Of a stretch of DNA of 29,069 bases, positions 25,942 to 29,069 are shown in pieces (position 1 is the stretch's first letter; every line of letters begins with the position of its first letter). The notes below the pieces were generated by a model. The model saw only the letters and a program-made list of their open reading frames with translations, was not told where the DNA came from and ran no database searches. The position numbers and the translations under genes were made by a program. Origin of the DNA: JBBDYH01 sp040901795 (lineage in GTDB: Bacteria > Planctomycetota > Planctomycetia > Pirellulales > JALHPA01); NCBI GenBank assembly GCA_040901795.1, contig JBBDYH010000066.1:1-29069 (forward strand), written 5' to 3'.

Positions 25942-28900
25942 TTACTGATACATCGCGTGCTCGCTGTCGCCGCGCGAGAGAAGGTACGCAATCAGGTCCT
26001 GGATCTCATCCGCCTTTAGCGTGTTCAAGAGTCCTTGGGGCATCATGGAGGTCGGCGACGGTTCCATCATCTCGATCTCCGAGCGGCGGACGTTGGTCAT
26101 GCGGCCCGGGTCGAACATGTCTTCGACGATATTGACATTCGCGCCGGATAAATTGCCGACGCGGCCACTGATCACGCGGCCGTCCTGGGTATGAATGACG
26201 ATCGCCTGGTACTGGTCGCTGATGACCTTGCTGGGATCGGTGAGGGACTCCAGCAAATCACGCACGCTGTAGCGGCCCACGACGCCCGTCAGGTCGGGCC
26301 CCATCGAGCCCCCTTCGTTGACGAAGCGATGACATGCCGCACAGGCCACCGCACTGTAAAGCTGCCGGCCCCGTTCGAAGCTCCTCCCGCCCTTTAATCC
26401 GTTTTCCGCAAGCGGGACAAGCTCGTCGAGCGTCCACTCTTTGACGATGGGGCGTGCGGCTAGCAGATCGCGCGGCGACCTGCGCTCGGCTTGCGCTTCG
26501 AGGACCGGCCGGAGCGCCGAGCGTTCCTCATCGCTCAACATTGCGACGGCGTCCGTTTTTGCGCGGCGCAGGGAGCTGGCGAATGTGTTGCCGCCGCGGT
26601 AGCTTTCGGCCAGCGTGAACCAGCGGAAGTAACGCTCGCGTAGAGGCGTCGTCCAACCTGTCTTGAGCGAGCGCAGTGCGACCGCCAGATCGATCTGTTC
26701 CTCCTGCGTCGGCGCGGCTTCGAGTGCAGCGACGACTTTGGTTGCGGCCGATGGCGCTTCCAGGTAAATCAGCAGCCGGCCCAACAGCGCATCTAGATCA
26801 GGCCGCTTCGTGGGGAACAAGGGATCAAACTTCGTGGCCAGACGCTGCCGCCCCTCTTCATCGGGGCTGCCAAGGCGGATGAGTACGAGCGAATAAGCGC
26901 GCAACAAGTCGATGCGATCGCCGTGCTTCAAGCCGGACCAGTCGATGTTATCGAGAGCGGCGAGCATTCGCTCGCGCAGCACAGGATCAGGTGCGGGATC
27001 GCCCGACTCACGATGGATCGCATCTTTTCCGCTCAGGCGCGCCAGCGCAACGATCGCAGCGATGGCTTTGCGGGGATCTTTCTCGACCAGCGCCTTGTCG
27101 CGCCATTGCGCGACGTCCTGCCACTCCAGGGCAATTCGCGCGGCGTAGCGGATGGCGCGATCCTGGTCACTCAGATACGGCCACACGGTTTCCACGGCGG
27201 CGGCGTCTTTCTTGCCATGGAATGATTCCAGCTTATGCCGAAAATCGCGCCTGGCCTGCAAGCGAGTGTCGGGCTGACTCGGCGCGGTGGATTCGCTACC
27301 CACGTAGCTGACGCGGTATAGCGCCGACTGTGCGCCACGCCCGCCGACCGCCAACAGCATCGAGCCATCGTGCGGGTTGATGATAAAGTCGGTGACTGGG
27401 AACGGCTGGCCGCCGATGAAGTCCTCGACTTCGCCGGTATAACTTGCGCCGTCCGGCGTGAGATGCACGGCGCGAACCTTGCCGAAGCTCCAATCGGCGA
27501 GGTACAAAGCGTCCTGATACTTTGCCGGGAATTTGGCGCCATAGCCGAATGTGATGCCGGTCGGCGATCCCGGCCCGACGTTCACCACCGCGCCAAAGCT
27601 GTCGAGGTAATAGTCCGGCCACTTGCCGTTGCCGTTGCGGAAGCCAAACTCGGCGCCGCTGATCACGTGGTTGACGCGCGTCGGCCGATACCACGGCGCG
27701 CCAATGTCCCACTCCATGTCCGCGTCGTAGGTAAACAGCTCGCCGACGCGGTTGAAGGCGACGTCAAAATGATTGCGAAATCCCATCGCAATCAGCTCCC
27801 ACTCTTTGCCGTCGGGAGACATTCGCGAGACGTAGCCCTGCGGCGCGTACGAATCGTCCATAAAGCCGGTCGGCATCCGCGGCAGCAAATCGTCTTCGCC
27901 CCAGTTGTACGGCACGCGGGACGAAGCCATCTCGGTCAATGAGCTCTGATTGCCGATCACGACATAGATCGACTGGCCGTCGGGCGAGGGAACGAGCGCA
28001 TGCAGCCCGTGCTCGCCGCCAGCCTGGACCTGGCGAAGCAATTCAACCTTATCGAGTTGATCGTCACCGTCGGTGTCTTGCACGCGATAGACGCCGTGCG
28101 GCCGGCTGCCTTCGTTGACGGCGACGTACAGGCTGTCATAGGCCCACAACAGCCCGTGTGCGAAGCCGGTTTCGAGATTGATCCGTTCAACTTCAACCGC
28201 TTCGGCGGCCGAGACCGGCAGCGTCACGCGGTACAGCGCGCCGTTCTGGTCCGATACAATCAGCCGCCCCTGGGGATCAAGGCACATGGCCACCCAAGAG
28301 CCTTGTGTTTCGCGCGGCACTGTGTAGAGCAGGTCGATCTTGAAATCCTTGGCCACTTTAATATTCGCGCCGCCGACCACATCCGCCGTGCCCAGCGGTT
28401 TGAGGCGAACGTCTTTGAACTGAACTGTCATCGGTTCGCCGGCATGGAGCTGCAACGCTAGCACACCAGAAGTGAGCCGCTTGCTTTCGGTCTGGTCGAT
28501 GACGCCGACGGTCTGCACGCCGTTGATGAAATGCTGCAGGCGGTTCCCCTCGGCGATGATGACGTACTCGTTCCAGTCATTCGCCTTAATCTTCGCTTGG
28601 ATGTCCGCCGAGCTGCCGAGCCGGCCGGTTACCGTTTTCTTACCGTCGGCGGTCCAAGTGACCAGTTCGCCGCGCTGCGCCATGATGCCGCGCCGGCCGG
28701 CGCCGCCGGCTTCGTCGTACAGGATCCCAGAGTGCCTGCTGCCGGCCTCGAAGTCGGCCTGATATCCACCTACGACAAAGTTGCCCAGAACTTTGCTACG
28801 ATATTGGACGCCGGAGTTGGCAAAGCCGCGATCGTTGTCGGCCACGATGCGATACTTAAATCGCAGCTCGAAGTCATCGACGACCAGATTCTTGTCGCCG

Positions 28901-29069
28901 GACTTGGCGATGAGGAAGTTGTTCCCTTTCGCCGGTTGCTCCTTTGTGGTCTTGCCGGTGATCGCGCCGTCTTGCACCGACCAATGTCCCGGTCGCCCGG
29001 ACCAACTCGTGAGGTCGTGGCCGTTGAAGAGCTTCTTGAAGCCGGGTTCCGGCACGAAGACATTCGGCG
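25942..29069 (-). CDS. DUF1080 - beta-propeller - HEAT - cytochrome c fusion protein (5' partial)
   Basis: The frame is open to the right edge (codons before the GTG at 29055 read PNVF), so the N-terminus, probably a signal peptide, is missing. About 1041 residues are visible; numbers here count from GTG 29055. Residues 5-215 are a DUF1080 (3-keto-disaccharide hydrolase-like) domain: FKKLFNGHDLTSW, YRSKVLGNFVVGGYQADFEA, VQFKDVRLKPLG. Residues 235-600 form a glucose/sorbosone dehydrogenase-like beta-propeller (GYVSRMSPDGKEWELIAMGF, RNHFDVAFN). About 610-860 is a helical HEAT-like region. The C-terminus (from about 895) is a heme-binding domain with CAACH at 905-909, GPDLTG, MTNVRRSEIEMMEPSPTSMM and a final helix DLIAYLLSRGD, as in the Pirellula/Verrucomicrobium heme-binding family (TIGR02603 type). 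It is probably a periplasmic oxidoreductase or glycoside-degrading protein; the substrate is unknown. Confidence 0.9.
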   Translation of the reverse strand, partial: PNVFVPEPGFKKLFNGHDLTSWSGRPGHWSVQDGAITGKTTKEQPAKGNNFLIAKSGDKNLVVDDFELRFKYRIVADNDRGFANSGVQYRSKVLGNFVVGGYQADFEAGSRHSGILYDEAGGAGRRGIMAQRGELVTWTADGKKTVTGRLGSSADIQAKIKANDWNEYVIIAEGNRLQHFINGVQTVGVIDQTESKRLTSGVLALQLHAGEPMTVQFKDVRLKPLGTADVVGGANIKVAKDFKIDLLYTVPRETQGSWVAMCLDPQGRLIVSDQNGALYRVTLPVSAAEAVEVERINLETGFAHGLLWAYDSLYVAVNEGSRPHGVYRVQDTDGDDQLDKVELLRQVQAGGEHGLHALVPSPDGQSIYVVIGNQSSLTEMASSRVPYNWGEDDLLPRMPTGFMDDSYAPQGYVSRMSPDGKEWELIAMGFRNHFDVAFNRVGELFTYDADMEWDIGAPWYRPTRVNHVISGAEFGFRNGNGKWPDYYLDSFGAVVNVGPGSPTGITFGYGAKFPAKYQDALYLADWSFGKVRAVHLTPDGASYTGEVEDFIGGQPFPVTDFIINPHDGSMLLAVGGRGAQSALYRVSYVGSESTAPSQPDTRLQARRDFRHKLESFHGKKDAAAVETVWPYLSDQDRAIRYAARIALEWQDVAQWRDKALVEKDPRKAIAAIVALARLSGKDAIHRESGDPAPDPVLRERMLAALDNIDWSGLKHGDRIDLLRAYSLVLIRLGSPDEEGRQRLATKFDPLFPTKRPDLDALLGRLLIYLEAPSAATKVVAALEAAPTQEEQIDLAVALRSLKTGWTTPLRERYFRWFTLAESYRGGNTFASSLRRAKTDAVAMLSDEERSALRPVLEAQAERRSPRDLLAARPIVKEWTLDELVPLAENGLKGGRSFERGRQLYSAVACAACHRFVNEGGSMGPDLTGVVGRYSVRDLLESLTDPSKVISDQYQAIVIHTQDGRVISGRVGNLSGANVNIVEDMFDPGRMTNVRRSEIEMMEPSPTSMMPQGLLNTLKADEIQDLIAYLLSRGDSEHAMYQ

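Overview
The window reads as chromosomal DNA of a planctomycete (Planctomycetota, probably Pirellulales-like). This is inferred from the mix of families: PEP-CTERM surface proteins carrying dockerin-like repeats, a DUF1559-type C-terminal domain, a DUF1080 / beta-propeller / HEAT / cytochrome c fusion of the Pirellula-Verrucomicrobium heme-binding type, a TadG-like protein beside an exported 'APQVTC' protein, and several families of inverted repeats between genes. No phage, transposase, CRISPR array, rRNA or tRNA was recognised.

Layout. 1-5610 (+): two adjacent paralogous surface proteins made of pentapeptide-repeat modules, each ending in a dockerin-like pair and a PEP-CTERM anchor; the first is cut by the left window edge. 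5633-6481 (-): undecaprenyl-diphosphatase UppP. 6976-10027 (+): a membrane-anchored TPR protein and a polysaccharide-export (Wza-like) protein. 10234-13101 (+): a tripartite tricarboxylate transporter reduced to two genes, because the binding protein (TctC) and the small membrane subunit (TctB) are fused, followed by TctA. 13221-13790 (-): a small exported protein built of 14-residue DPRTG-type repeats. 14176-17586 (+): ECF sigma factor, single-pass membrane protein (putative anti-sigma) and a large exported protein with a DUF1559-like C-terminus. 17831-20161 (+): a membrane protein with a FecR-like C-terminal region. 20233-23435 (-): a hybrid histidine kinase (HisKA-HATPase-REC-REC-HPt) followed by a REC-HD-GYP response regulator, probably one phosphorelay that lowers c-di-GMP. 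23764-25699 (-): an exported protein and a TadG-like protein, probably one operon. 25942 to the right edge (-): the DUF1080-propeller-HEAT-cytochrome c protein, whose N-terminus lies outside the window.

The strongest unusual signals are (i) the higher-order modular architecture, and near-identical DNA cassettes, of the paired pentapeptide proteins; (ii) the TctC-TctB fusion; (iii) the strictly 14-residue periodic exported protein; and (iv) at least four families of intergenic inverted repeats. Two of these families occur twice within 29 kb, one of them both times immediately downstream of a stop codon.

All family assignments come from reading motifs by eye. No database search was run.
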